Positions 43,801 to 52,500 of a stretch of DNA of 64,000 nucleotides are shown here, piece by piece. The notes below the pieces were generated by a model that saw nothing but the letters and a program-made list of their open reading frames with translations, ran no database searches and was not told the DNA's origin. Made by a program: the position numbers and the translations under genes. Every line of letters begins with the position of its first letter. The first letter of the stretch is position 1. This DNA comes from Chloroflexota bacterium (GTDB lineage: Bacteria > Chloroflexota > Chloroflexia > Chloroheliales > Chloroheliaceae): assembly GCA_902812345.1 (NCBI GenBank), contig CADDZM010000001.1, forward strand, positions 27,127-91,126, read 5' to 3'.

Positions 43801-44585
43801 GCAACCTCGGCGCTCTCGCGGTACGGCAGGGCCGGCTCGAACTGGCAATAAAGTATTTCCACAGCACCGAAAACTCTACCAACCCGACCCATATTGCCAG
43901 TTCTAAAATAAACCTGGCCCAGGTGCTGCTGCAGCAGGGCGATTTTAACGGGGCGCTTGGCGAACTGCAAAAAGCAATAAACCTGGCCGCTTCAATTGGA
44001 GCGATGGCCCAGGTGGTAGAGGGTTACACAACGATGGGCTGGCTCTACCTGGCGACCAGCAACTGGCAGGAAGCCGAGCGCTGGCTAAACGAAGCCCTGG
44101 CCCGCTCTCAGGAGCTAAATAACCTGGAAAGAGCGGCGACCGCCCGGCTGTTTCGCTGCGAGCTTTTCCTGGAGCAGGGTTCGCTTGAGAGGGCCGGGCT
44201 TGAGCAAACCGCCGCGGCCCGGTTGGTCCGTGAGCTTGGCGACCCGCTTTTGGTGGGGCAGCTCGAACGGCTCAATGGGCGGTTGGCTTATCTAAAAGGA
44301 GACTTCCCGGCGGCCGGGCAGGCGTTTGACGCCAGCCTGGAAAACCTGGAACCGGTTAAAGCCTTTCTGGAAATGTCATATACCAAATTGTACTACGCGC
44401 GCTATCTGCTTTCGGCTTACCGTCAGAGCCAGGACTATGATCAGCTTGAACGGGCCCGGGGCTTGCTTATGCAGGCCGCCAGCACCTTTGAAGCCTGTGG
44501 GGTCGTTCTTAAAAAAGAGGAGGCCGAGGCGGCTTTGCGCGAACTGGGCGAACCGGTTGCGGTTTATAGCACACCTGCCCGGTGA
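40878..44585 (+). CDS. Class III nucleotide cyclase fused to AAA ATPase and TPR repeats
   Basis: 1235 residues. Order: two zinc-ribbon knuckles (C4/C9/C20/C23 and C42/C45), class III cyclase (about 57-240), AAA/STAND-type ATPase (about 258-520) and a long TPR array (about 700-1200). Cyclase metal Asp65 (FADVHGFT) and Asp110 (YAGDNIMARFG) are present, as are transition-state residues Asn191 and Arg195 (VNLASRL), and Lys181/Thr184 fit an adenylate cyclase. Walker A is GEAGVGKSS (290-298). This architecture is common in Chloroflexota and Actinobacteria as a signal-integrating protein. It follows the response regulator closely. Confidence 0.92.
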   Translation: MIICTNLACQSQNPDRSHYCGKCGTHLPQPLSGSNREATQFCRACGARRERFPTDRRMCTVLFADVHGFTAMSEILNDVEKVTQVMNMVFTRLTEKIVDLGGSIDKYAGDNIMARFGAPVAHEDDPERAVRAALEMQSELRKISGELQATYGFGLDMRIGLNTGEVNAAEVGGEVRGISYKTYTIMGDVVNLASRLEHESRVGHVLVGDLTYKLSAHAFDFIDLGLKQIRGKREPVHCYEVVGPKREREKRRGLAGRDLPLIGRDQELYVLWERLQNVLQGHGQVVSVVGEAGVGKSSLLREFERRLRAYDPDIWYWDGAAYSYSSGQYFSLVRTLIFKYCKISDNEDEAGIRQKLLAAIRDLLGEPNDPDGPEFGENAALLGQVAGLTLPNRFIDGLDPQKRNTLLVEAITDFILSKAARNPLVLVLDDLHWGDSNSLNVVDRIITRILTGSGQEVFLLLLHRPDFAHTWPVVAQSGDNFEYILLDRLRPEQIEPLVRQFLEEWLKVQEPGRVRKPENEWEKVPEPLMQIVERAGGNAFFTEEILKRLLEDGYIMPDESLESGWRIVKDLEAFRPPETLQEILLSRVDNLPLFDRRVLQVASVVGNRFEKRILTALNEFRQEEAEVDQAIGNLEVKDLITGKRNETADVEYVFRHYLTRDVAYNNLLGVERSKYHGEVAQVIERFKADRLHDYTVLDDLAYHYEHSDFEEKAVYYLILAGDMRQSLFRNDEALKAYYQAQEILLGPEFKDKPDTTNRLVRIDTHIGDILSLKEAYQEAITHYRSALARCDEPLSRVAIGAKLIGSLVKMGSYEQALQAFEDARHELARQPDGVFEEEPKAQHLRAKLLTEIGWIYYLQGRYEEAEATYNDSLELLEKADPSNPELQVDQSRAYSGLANVFVDRGEFGSSEECLQKAALLQQQTGKLDALGRTYNLLGLIAVLRGDLVKGDNYWKLARENAQRAGDLELASAILGNLGALAVRQGRLELAIKYFHSTENSTNPTHIASSKINLAQVLLQQGDFNGALGELQKAINLAASIGAMAQVVEGYTTMGWLYLATSNWQEAERWLNEALARSQELNNLERAATARLFRCELFLEQGSLERAGLEQTAAARLVRELGDPLLVGQLERLNGRLAYLKGDFPAAGQAFDASLENLEPVKAFLEMSYTKLYYARYLLSAYRQSQDYDQLERARGLLMQAASTFEACGVVLKKEEAEAALRELGEPVAVYSTPAR

Positions 44586-44680
44586 TTTGACGCATACCTT
44601 ATTCCTACCAGCCAGGGTTATAATGGGAGGCCGGGATACAGCCTGGCATCTTAAACTCGTTAGCAAAGGAGGTTTTTCTG

Positions 44681-44899
44681 ATGGCAAGCGAAGGTTTACG
44701 CGCCCTTATCGCCAGGGCTAACAACGACAAACAGTTTTTGCGAGATTTGTTGGCCGACCCTGAAGGCGCGGTAAAAGCGGGTGGGTTCGAGCTTTCGGCG
44801 GATGAGCTGGAAGCGGTCAAAAGCCAGTACCAGGGGCAGCTTACCGACGAGCAGCTCGAAAACCGGGTCAGCAAAGCCTGGTTCCGGGTTGGCCCCTGA
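44681..44899 (+). CDS. Nif11/Os1348-like putative RiPP precursor or leader-like peptide
   Basis: 72 residues with a near-perfect ribosome site (AAAGGAGGT). The pattern LRALIARANNDKQFLRDLL, then ADPEGAVKAGGFELSADELEAV is typical of the Nif11/Os1348/Franean1_4349 leader-peptide group. The remaining tail is YQGQLTDEQLENRVSKAWFRVGP, with no Cys and few Ser/Thr, so a modified core is not obvious. No maturation enzyme or ABC peptidase lies nearby. It may be an orphan precursor or a regulatory protein that shares the fold. An intrinsic terminator follows 25 bases after the stop. Confidence 0.7.
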   Translation: MASEGLRALIARANNDKQFLRDLLADPEGAVKAGGFELSADELEAVKSQYQGQLTDEQLENRVSKAWFRVGP

Positions 44900-44923
44900 T
44901 CACATACATTTCATTCTCAAAAG

Positions 44924-44949
44924 AAAAGCGTCCGGTGGGGGCGCTTTTT
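44924..44949. terminator. Bidirectional intrinsic terminator
   Basis: AAAAGCG (44924-44930) pairs with CGCTTTT (44942-44948), followed by TTTTTGTTTT to the right and CTTTTCTTTT to the left. It lies between the small peptide gene and the convergent hydrolase gene. Confidence 0.8.
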
Positions 44950-44952
44950 GTT

Positions 44953-45840
44953 TTATAGGGGTACTTGAAGGTGGGCTAAAATCAGGCCAAGAGTTTCCTG
45001 GGGCGCTTCTTCCAGCACCCAATGGCTGCAACCTGGCAGTTCGACCCTCTTGAAATAGCCCCGGCAGAACCGGGCCGTCTCTTCCCAGGCCTGGGGAATA
45101 AAGGCAAAATCCTTTTCACCGTAAAATAGCAAGACCGGCATTTTGAGAGGTTTAAATTCAGTTGAGCTTTCGGAATAGATGCTGCCCGGGCTAGTATTAA
45201 CCCGGTAATAATTGAAAGCTGCCTCAAGCTGGCCGGGTTGCGAGAGCATTCGTAAATACTCCTGGCGGTCGGCTTTGCTAAAAGTACCGGGGCGCGGCTG
45301 GTCGAACATTATATAGTCCATGAACTCTTCAAGGTTCTGGTCGATGATTCTTTCGGCCACCCCCGCCGCCTGGAACAGCCAGATATACCAGCTTCTTTCC
45401 ATCTGTTGAGGCCGTTGCAGGGTCTCGCGGAAGGCGGTCGGGTGTGGGATGTCTATCACCACGAATCGCCTGACCTTTTGAGAGTAGAAAGTGGCGAAAA
45501 GCCAGCTTATAGCTCCGCCCCAGTCGTGCGCCACCACGTTCGCCGACTCCCAGCCGAAATGATTGTAAAAGGCATTTATATCGTTCACAAGGTTAAGCAT
45601 GCGGTAGGCTTCGGGAGAAGAAGGCCGGTCGGAGAGGTTATAGCCGCGCAGGTCGGGCGCGACCACCCGATAACCCTGCCGGGCCAGGGCCGGGAGATGC
45701 CGCCGCCACAGGTATGACGACTGCGGAAAACCATGCAAGAGCAGCACCGGCTCGCCCGTGGTTGGCCCAGCCGCGACATAGTGCAGTCTTACCTCGCCGC
45801 TCTGGACGTAGCCTTCCTCCTCGAACCACTTCTCGGCCAT
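44953..45840 (-). CDS. Alpha/beta hydrolase with Asp nucleophile (epoxide hydrolase/dehalogenase type)
   Basis: 295 residues. Oxyanion-hole HGFPQSSYLW (36-45), nucleophile elbow VAHDWGG with Asp106 rather than Ser, a cap region (about 135-215, DIPHPTAF at its start) and the C-terminal catalytic His in PGCSHWVLEEAP. An Asp nucleophile means ester-intermediate hydrolysis of epoxides or haloalkanes rather than a lipase. The two enzyme types cannot be separated without the cap Tyr/Trp/Asn pattern. Cytosolic, no signal. Confidence 0.88.
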   Translation of the reverse strand: MAEKWFEEEGYVQSGEVRLHYVAAGPTTGEPVLLLHGFPQSSYLWRRHLPALARQGYRVVAPDLRGYNLSDRPSSPEAYRMLNLVNDINAFYNHFGWESANVVAHDWGGAISWLFATFYSQKVRRFVVIDIPHPTAFRETLQRPQQMERSWYIWLFQAAGVAERIIDQNLEEFMDYIMFDQPRPGTFSKADRQEYLRMLSQPGQLEAAFNYYRVNTSPGSIYSESSTEFKPLKMPVLLFYGEKDFAFIPQAWEETARFCRGYFKRVELPGCSHWVLEEAPQETLGLILAHLQVPL

Positions 45841-45927
45841 TTTTGCATTCTTTTTAGGGGTAATTTTCAGGGTTTTCGGTTGTAAAGCCCCGGGCTTGCG
45901 CTACTTTAAGCAATTGTGTATCCGAGC

Positions 45928-46323
45928 TTACAAAATGAAAGTTGCTGCAAGGTCTTGTGCAAGTATATCTGCTTTTGCCAATTCAGAAGCAATTATTTGT
46001 AATGCGTCTAGCGTTCGTAATCTTAAGGTAGTGGGTATTCCAAGCCCTAACGAAGTTAAATCTTGAAGTTGATTTTGAACTTCAAGGGGTACTATTTCGA
46101 AAGTTGCGGCTTGTTTAGTAATAACCGTTAGAAGATAAACTACATCATTTTGCGAAACTTTACCCTCACGAAAAAGCCTGGTTAATGAATTGGCAGTTTC
46201 TGCTAACGTTAATTCTGAAATGCTAACTTCGTTATTAATAATAAAATCCCTAATCCAGCCCGAACCTTTTTCGTTTAGGAAAAGTTTAAGAAAAGCGTTT
46301 GTATCTAAAAACAAAAACGCCAT
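45928..46323 (-). CDS. PIN-domain ribonuclease toxin (VapC-like)
   Basis: 131 residues. The acidic PIN active site is visible: Asp7 (LDTNAFLKL), Glu42 (LAETANSL), Asp106 (LDALQIIASE) and Asp124. VapC toxins cut tRNA or rRNA and are held inactive by a partner. The start overlaps the stop of the upstream antitoxin-like gene by one base. More A+T-rich than the flanking genes, as is usual for mobile toxin-antitoxin pairs. Confidence 0.85.
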   Translation of the reverse strand: MAFLFLDTNAFLKLFLNEKGSGWIRDFIINNEVSISELTLAETANSLTRLFREGKVSQNDVVYLLTVITKQAATFEIVPLEVQNQLQDLTSLGLGIPTTLRLRTLDALQIIASELAKADILAQDLAATFIL

Positions 46324-46643
46324 TAAACTCGGTCCTCACGGTCTTCGTCAATGTATTCGGTGATTGTTTTTGGCAGAGTTGGAAACTCGCCATTGCCTGT
46401 ATTTCCCCCAACCTCCGCCAGTTCTTCCGGGGTAAGAAATTCAGCAAGAATTGGCTCAATTACTTTTGGGGAAAGGCGATAACCTATTCTTAAGTGTGGG
46501 GTAGGCTTTTCATCATTTAACTTCTTATTAGAAAAAGGTTTATTTTCCTCCAGTTTTTCTGAAACATGCTCTTGAACCACTTTTAATTCCGCTTTGGAAA
46601 GTGTATCAATATCGGAAAGCACTTGCTCTAATTTAGCGGTCAT
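46323..46643 (-). CDS. Probable antitoxin partner of the PIN toxin
   Basis: 106 residues from the ATG at 46643 (GGGGT seven bases upstream; a GTG six codons earlier is weaker). Acidic and helical: TAKLEQVLSDIDTLSKAEL at the N-terminus, then a disordered EENKPFSNKKLNDEKPTP linker and an acidic tail. No clear AbrB, RHH or Phd motif, so the class is unknown. The call rests on position and the one-base overlap with the toxin. Confidence 0.6.
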   Translation of the reverse strand: MTAKLEQVLSDIDTLSKAELKVVQEHVSEKLEENKPFSNKKLNDEKPTPHLRIGYRLSPKVIEPILAEFLTPEELAEVGGNTGNGEFPTLPKTITEYIDEDREDRV

Positions 46644-46687
46644 AATGTTACCCCACTTCACAAAGAAACTAAACTTCAGGACAAAGT

Positions 46688-48451
46688 TTAGCCGAAAAGG
46701 TCGGCTTTATCCTTCTCAAGCTGGATTTCGTCCTGCTTTTTCACCCACTCGTCAAACGACTCGCGACCGTCATCTTCTCCTTCGGTGTCGGAATGTCCGT
46801 TGCCGTTGGACGGGCGGACGAAGGCCGGGATGGACGACTGGCCGTGCGTGATGGCCCGGTAGAAAATTTCGTCAAAGGGCCGGGTGCGAATCACCACCGG
46901 CATGGGTGAAGCGTGACCCAGCAAAAGGGCTTGCTGGCGGCTGTCGAGCGAAGCCAGCACCGTTTTAAGGCCCGCGCTGCCGCTAACCCCGGTAAAGACC
47001 GCGTCAATGTCGCGCTCGTCGTTAATAAGGGCTACGATACGGGTGCCGATCTGGGAAAGCACTTCCGAATCAATGCTGCTCGGCCGCTGGTCCACCACCA
47101 GGAGTGTAACATAGTATTTACGCATTTCGCGAGCAATTGTACCGAAAATGGTCTGCCCGGCCACTTCAGGCGTGAGGAATTTGTGGGCTTCCTCAATCGT
47201 AATCATCACGCGGCGCGGCTCGTCCTGGGCCTGTTGAGTGCGTTTGTAGCGTTCGGTCAACTCTTTATACTTCTTGTGGATGCTGCGCGTGATAATATTT
47301 GCCACCAGCATATAGCTCAACAAATCGTCCGAGCCGCCAAACTGGACAATCACGTGCCGCCCTGCCGCCAGCGCTGCCACCATATCGTCAATAACGCGCA
47401 GGCTGCGGTGGTTTTTCTCGACAAACGGCATGCGCGCTATCGCCCCCAGCTTGCGTTTGAGCGCGGTAATTGAATTGCTGTTAGCGCCGTTATTCTCGCA
47501 AAATTCCTTGAGCGCCTCACCGTCCATATCCAGCAGAGTTTCCATCCAGCGGTCGCCGAACTTGTTTTGCAGTATGTAGGCCGATTCGGCGGCGGTAGCG
47601 TTAAGCTGCAACTCGTTACGCAGCAAGAGAATGTCTTCCACGTCAATGTGGTTCATGCCGATTACGATGTCGCCGTCGGCCACGGTCGCCCGTTGTTCGC
47701 GGGCTTTATCACCGGGACGGCGGTCGCGTACAGCGTAGACCATCACCCGTGAGCCGAAAAGGTCGCGCAAGCCTTTAATTTGCTGGTTGGAATACTCGCC
47801 TTTGGTCACGCTGCCGTACTCGTTGTGCATATCAAAGACCAGGTTCGAGCAGGTGTTAGCGCGAATCAGGCCGGAAAGAATCAGGCGGGTAAGGACGCTC
47901 TTACCGGTGCCGCTCTTGCCAAAAATGCCGTTGGACCGCTCTACAAAGCGTTCGAGGTCCAGGCAGACATCAATATCCATGTCAAGTGGTTGGCCGACCG
48001 CGAACTTATGGCCGTTTTCGGCGATATTCTCCAGGCCAAAGACCTGCTGGAAATCGGATTCCTCGGCGATAAAGACCGGGGCGAAATGGCTCGGCACCGA
48101 ACGGACCGGGCGCGGTTGGTCTTCGCCGTTTTGAAGCGAGAGCGACGGCTGAATATGGGCGTCGCCGTAGGTGTAGACACCGTGTAAGACCTCGCGCAAA
48201 AGCGCCGAACCGCTATCGCCGGGGTAGGGCGGGTCCAGCAAAACCGAGTCGGAGGTGGCGCCGAGAGTCACGTCGGTAAGCAAACCGAAAAAGCGGACCC
48301 CCTCGCACTCGACCGCTACAAACTGGCCGGTCTGGATTTTTTCAAGCGGCGTGAGGGTGCGAATCCGGGCTTCAACGCCCTTTGCCAGTGAACCGGCGGT
48401 AATTACCCCCAGGAATTTTTCCGGTTTGCGGCGGGTCTGGTCATACATCAT
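46688..48451 (-). CDS. HerA-type hexameric DNA translocase ATPase
   Basis: 587 residues. The N-terminal HAS-barrel (about 12-75, FLGVITAGSLAKGVEARI) is followed by a RecA/FtsK-like motor: Walker A GKSGTGKS (178-185) and Walker B VMITIEEAHKF. The arginine-rich C-terminal region carries PMPVVIRTRPF. Archaeal HerA works with nuclease NurA in end resection; no NurA-like gene is adjacent here. Its ATG overlaps the stop of the preceding gene (TAATG), so the two products are made together. Confidence 0.88.
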   Translation of the reverse strand: MMYDQTRRKPEKFLGVITAGSLAKGVEARIRTLTPLEKIQTGQFVAVECEGVRFFGLLTDVTLGATSDSVLLDPPYPGDSGSALLREVLHGVYTYGDAHIQPSLSLQNGEDQPRPVRSVPSHFAPVFIAEESDFQQVFGLENIAENGHKFAVGQPLDMDIDVCLDLERFVERSNGIFGKSGTGKSVLTRLILSGLIRANTCSNLVFDMHNEYGSVTKGEYSNQQIKGLRDLFGSRVMVYAVRDRRPGDKAREQRATVADGDIVIGMNHIDVEDILLLRNELQLNATAAESAYILQNKFGDRWMETLLDMDGEALKEFCENNGANSNSITALKRKLGAIARMPFVEKNHRSLRVIDDMVAALAAGRHVIVQFGGSDDLLSYMLVANIITRSIHKKYKELTERYKRTQQAQDEPRRVMITIEEAHKFLTPEVAGQTIFGTIAREMRKYYVTLLVVDQRPSSIDSEVLSQIGTRIVALINDERDIDAVFTGVSGSAGLKTVLASLDSRQQALLLGHASPMPVVIRTRPFDEIFYRAITHGQSSIPAFVRPSNGNGHSDTEGEDDGRESFDEWVKKQDEIQLEKDKADLFG

Positions 48452-49149
48452 TACTGAACTCCCTCACACTTTTCGACAATAATTTTAAAGCGGTCGTAAT
48501 CCTGCTTGAGGTTGCGGGCCAGGTAACGCAGGCTATCCACCAGGAACATCCGCCCGGCGGCTTCGCGGGCGCGGGTGGCCCGGCGCAGGACGGCCGCAAT
48601 CAGTTCTTCCGCCGGGACTTGCGGCGCTTCCAATATAGCCCGCAAATAGCTTTTGTCCTCGGTAAACTCGACAAGGGTCTGGTCCGAACAAAGCGTCACG
48701 CTGTAGTGCAAAGGCGGCGGGTAATCGGGGAAGACATAGGAAAAAGAGCGGCGACTCCCGGTATGCGGCCTGGAACAGCCCAGCACCAGGACGCCGAATT
48801 CGGTCTTCAACAGGCGGGCAAGCTGTGGATTGTCAATATAAATTTGCTCGTCGTTTTGGGCCGGCAGACCGGTGCCGCGAGTGGCGGCCCGGCGTCCGGG
48901 GTCGAGGCCGCCGGTAGCGATATGGTAAACTGCGCCGAAAATTTCAGTAGCGCCGCCCCGGTCCCGGACGCGGACAAGACCGCCGAACGGCGGCGGCTCA
49001 TCCAGTTTATAGGTATGCGCCACGAACCCGGTCAGGCTGGTTTCGACCACCTCGCCTACCGGTGTTTCGGCATGGTCAGGTTCGGCGGAAGAACTATTTT
49101 TAGCTTCGGTAAGAAAGGGATGGCGGGTCGAAAGGAATGATTCAGTCAT
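48451..49149 (-). CDS. HAS-barrel-like protein coupled to the HerA ATPase
   Basis: 232 residues. The segment at about 30-85 (VGEVVETSLTGFVAHTYKL, then GGLVRVRDRGGATEIFGAVY) looks like a second HAS barrel, the domain HerA uses to dock partners. The rest is alpha/beta without recognised motifs; no nuclease residues are obvious. Overlap with herA by one base implies a complex. TATAAT on this strand at about 49210-49216 may be the operon promoter. It could recruit an unknown nuclease or be a NurA substitute. Confidence 0.6.
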   Translation of the reverse strand: MTESFLSTRHPFLTEAKNSSSAEPDHAETPVGEVVETSLTGFVAHTYKLDEPPPFGGLVRVRDRGGATEIFGAVYHIATGGLDPGRRAATRGTGLPAQNDEQIYIDNPQLARLLKTEFGVLVLGCSRPHTGSRRSFSYVFPDYPPPLHYSVTLCSDQTLVEFTEDKSYLRAILEAPQVPAEELIAAVLRRATRAREAAGRMFLVDSLRYLARNLKQDYDRFKIIVEKCEGVQ

Positions 49150-49597
49150 GGGGTTTGCCTCTGTTAAAGGGTGTTTGGTCTCGAATACCCGTTTGAGCTT
49201 TGCTATTTAATTATAACATAACCCCAACATGGTTGGCTTTTTCGCAGCTTGTCCACCATATGTTGAGGAATCCACCAGTTGACCCGTAAAAGATAAGCGA
49301 TTTCCGTTGCTATAGGGCTTTCGCTTGAAACACTTATCAGGCGGCGGCCTTTCTCGCAGCCTGAGTTTCTCTGGTTCAAAGCGAAAGACGGCTGTTAGCT
49401 GAAAACATTTACCCCTGCAAATTTTAAAACTTTTTATAAGAATCGGCATTGTTATATTTAAGAGCCGGTTTATTTTGCGGTTTAGAAAACCTGACTCGAA
49501 TAAAGAGCGGTTGTGCTATAATTTGCAGCAATGGCCGGGGCAAACTTGCGAAGTTGCTCACGGTGGATTTGTTCTGATACTTTCACAGGAGGATTTT
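49150..49597. other. Divergent gap between the HerA operon and the GT39-like gene
   Basis: 448 bases. The left end carries a leftward TATAAT for the HerA operon; the right end carries the extended -10 promoter at 49514-49522. An 80-codon minus-strand frame (49207-49449) has no ribosome site or recognisable sequence and is not called. Confidence 0.5.
49514..49522 (+). promoter_or_regulatory. Extended -10 promoter of the GT39-like gene
   Basis: TGCTATAAT, the same nine bases as in the nuo and histidine-kinase promoters. It lies inside a longer open frame, which argues that the protein starts downstream at 49598. Confidence 0.6.
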
Positions 49598-52500
49598 TTG
49601 CCCGCTACCCTGCCACTCTGGTTGGCCTTACCTGCCCTGGCTTTCATGTTGCTTGTCCCCGGCTTTCTAACCTGCCAGCTAATTCTTTCCACCCGCAAAT
49701 ATCCTTCTAGCGCGTCCGCCCCCATGGCCGAAGCCCCGCAGCTTTTAACCGCCGGGGAGCAAATATTCTGGACTTTAGCCCTGGGAACCTTTGAAGCGGG
49801 CTGGCTGGCTTTATTCCTGGCCGAGTGGGGCCAGTTTTCAATTGGGCTGGTACTGCTCATTCTAGCGGCCTGGTCCTTGGTAACCGGGGTCTGGTTGTGG
49901 CAGCGCGGCTACCGGCAGGTATGGTGGCGCGAGAGATTCATTAGCTGGCGGCCTCGCTGGGGCCGTGAATATTTGCAGGGCTGGATTCTAGCCGGGCTTA
50001 TCGCGGGTTCGACCTTTTTATTCTTCCTGGCTCCTCACGAAACGATTATCGGCGGGCAGGACAGCGGAGTGTACTTCAATACCGGGGCCAATATTGCCCT
50101 GACCGGTAAGATTATCACCACCGACCCGCTCGTCCCGGTGATAACCGAGACTGCTAAAGACCCCAAAGTCGGCTCGATTGTAATCTCCCAGTTTTTGTCG
50201 GGCGTCGCCAAACAGGAAAGCCGCTTCCTGTTCGTCCGTAACTACCGGCTGCCCGGTTTTTTTATCCTGAATAATTTGCAAGGGCTTTCCACCGGCGAGG
50301 TAGTGCCTTCCTTCTTCCACCTCTATCCGAGCTATTTAGCGCTCGGTTTTAGCCTGGACGGAAGCCGGGGCATCACCTTTGTCACGCCTTTGCTGGGGGT
50401 GCTGGCAGTCTTTGCGCTTTACCTGGTAGCTCAACGGCTTTTCCCGGCCCGGCGGCAGCGCTGGATTGCGCCTTTCGCGGCCCTTTTCGCGGCCCTGAAC
50501 GCCATCCAGGTCTGGTTCGCCCGGCAAACGCTGTGGGAAATGCTGGGCGCTTTCCTGATTTTTAGCGGTATTTACGCCTTTTTGCTCATGCTGCGCCCGC
50601 TCAAACTGGCCGAGGTCGAGGACGAACAGGGCCGCGATACCACTTTTGCCGCCAGCCCGGCCCTGGCCCGGTTAGGGGCGCTGGGGGTCGGGATTGCCTT
50701 TGGCCTTATCTGCCTGGCTCACGCCCAGTTCCCGTTTCTGGTCTGGCCGCTGGCGCCTTACCTGCTCTGGATGCGGCTCACCCGGCGCTGGAAAGCCCAT
50801 CACTGGTGGCTGCTGGTATCGTTCGCGGTCATGGCCCTGCACGCGGTCATTCATATCCGGCTTTTTTCGCTCGGCTATTTCGAGGGCATTTATCACAACG
50901 TCATCGTTTTTTACATGCAAATCATCGGCCTGATTATCGGGGCCGGGGCGGTCGGGCTTTTCCTTTTAATCCTCATTGACGCGATGCCGAACCGGGTGCT
51001 GGCCTTTGAAGGCTGGCTGAAACGCCACTGGCGCATAATCAGCGGAGGGCTGGCTGTTTTAACCCTGGCGTATGTTTTCTATAACTATTTCATCCGGGTC
51101 TACGGAATTTCCACGGACGGCCAGGGCAACTACCCGGCCTGGTACTGGAGCCTGAGCAGTTATATCGGCGCACCCACCACGGAAGGCCCGGAACGGACTC
51201 TTGTACGAATAGGCTGGTATTTCTCGCCGCCCGCGATGATTTTGATTTTTGCCGGGCTGGGCTGGCTGATTGGGCGACGCCTTAACAGCCGCACGGCTAT
51301 TTTCATGGCCATCCTGGCCGGGATTACGGTCTTCTTTATTGATACGAACTACACCCAGGAGCATTATATTTATTCGCTGCGGCGGTTCGCTGTAGTAACC
51401 GTACCCGGTTTTTCGATAGCCCTGGCCTATATGCTGTTTGGCGTGCTGCCAGATCTTCCGGCGGCTCTGCGGCGGCTGCGCCTGCCCGGTTTTCCCCGGC
51501 GGGTGGCGATGGCGACCGAAACGGGCAGCAGCGGACCAAATATCGCTTTCGCAGTTGTCCGGCAACCTGAGCCACTGGCGGCCAGCCCGGTTAGCAGCGG
51601 ACGGGTTGAAACCGCTCCTAAAAATAGCCGCTGGGGTTGGGCGCTGGGATTTGGCCTGGCCGCTTTGCTGGTAATTTTCCTGGTCTATACGGGCCGCACT
51701 ATCTATACCCTCTCGGAATACGGCTCCGGCGATGGGCAGCCCGGCCTGATTGCGGAAATGGACCAACTGGCGGCTCACTTTGGCCCCAAAGATATTTTGC
51801 TTTTCGCCGGGTCACGCGATATTGACGGCAAAATCGCCGCCCCGCTTGACTATATTTACGGCCATCCCGCTTTTGTGCTGCCCGATGCGCTTAAAAATGA
51901 CGAAACGGCGGCGGTCCTCGACCGCTGGGTGGCCCAGGGCTATCACCTTAAAGCGCTGCTCGGACCGAACGGCGGCCGCTTTTACCCGCCCGGTTATAAC
52001 CTGAAGTTCCAGAGCGATGTCACTATCACACTGCGCCAGCTTGAAGATTTGACCACCCAGAAGCCCTATAACGTCCAGCTAAATAGCCTGAGTTATGCTA
52101 TTTACGGCGTGGAGAAAACCAACGCTAACCAGGCGGCCAGTTTCGCCCAGAGCGCCGGGTCCGGCCAACTGGATACAACGGCTGGTTGGAATCTCAAGGC
52201 CGGCCAGAACGATTACGCCTCGCTGGTTCAGGGTTTTTACGAGACGGAAAAGGATGCTGACGGGACACCCTACCGCTGGACCGACTCAACCGGGGTATTG
52301 CGGATTCCCTGTATGTCCCCGGAAGGAGCGGGCGGCAAACTGACCCTCACCCTGGCCGGTGGTAAACGCCCGGCAGCCTTGCCGGGTGGCAGCGTTTCGG
52401 TCTATATAAGCAATTACCGCTATAGCGACGATACCAAACAATGGCAGCCGCTTGGCGCTCTCCAGCCTGGAGAAACGGCCAAAACTTATACCCTGACCCT

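Noticed and set aside
49207..49449. 80-codon minus-strand frame in the gap before the GT39-like gene
   Set aside because: No ribosome site, odd residue make-up and no recognisable sequence; treated as chance.
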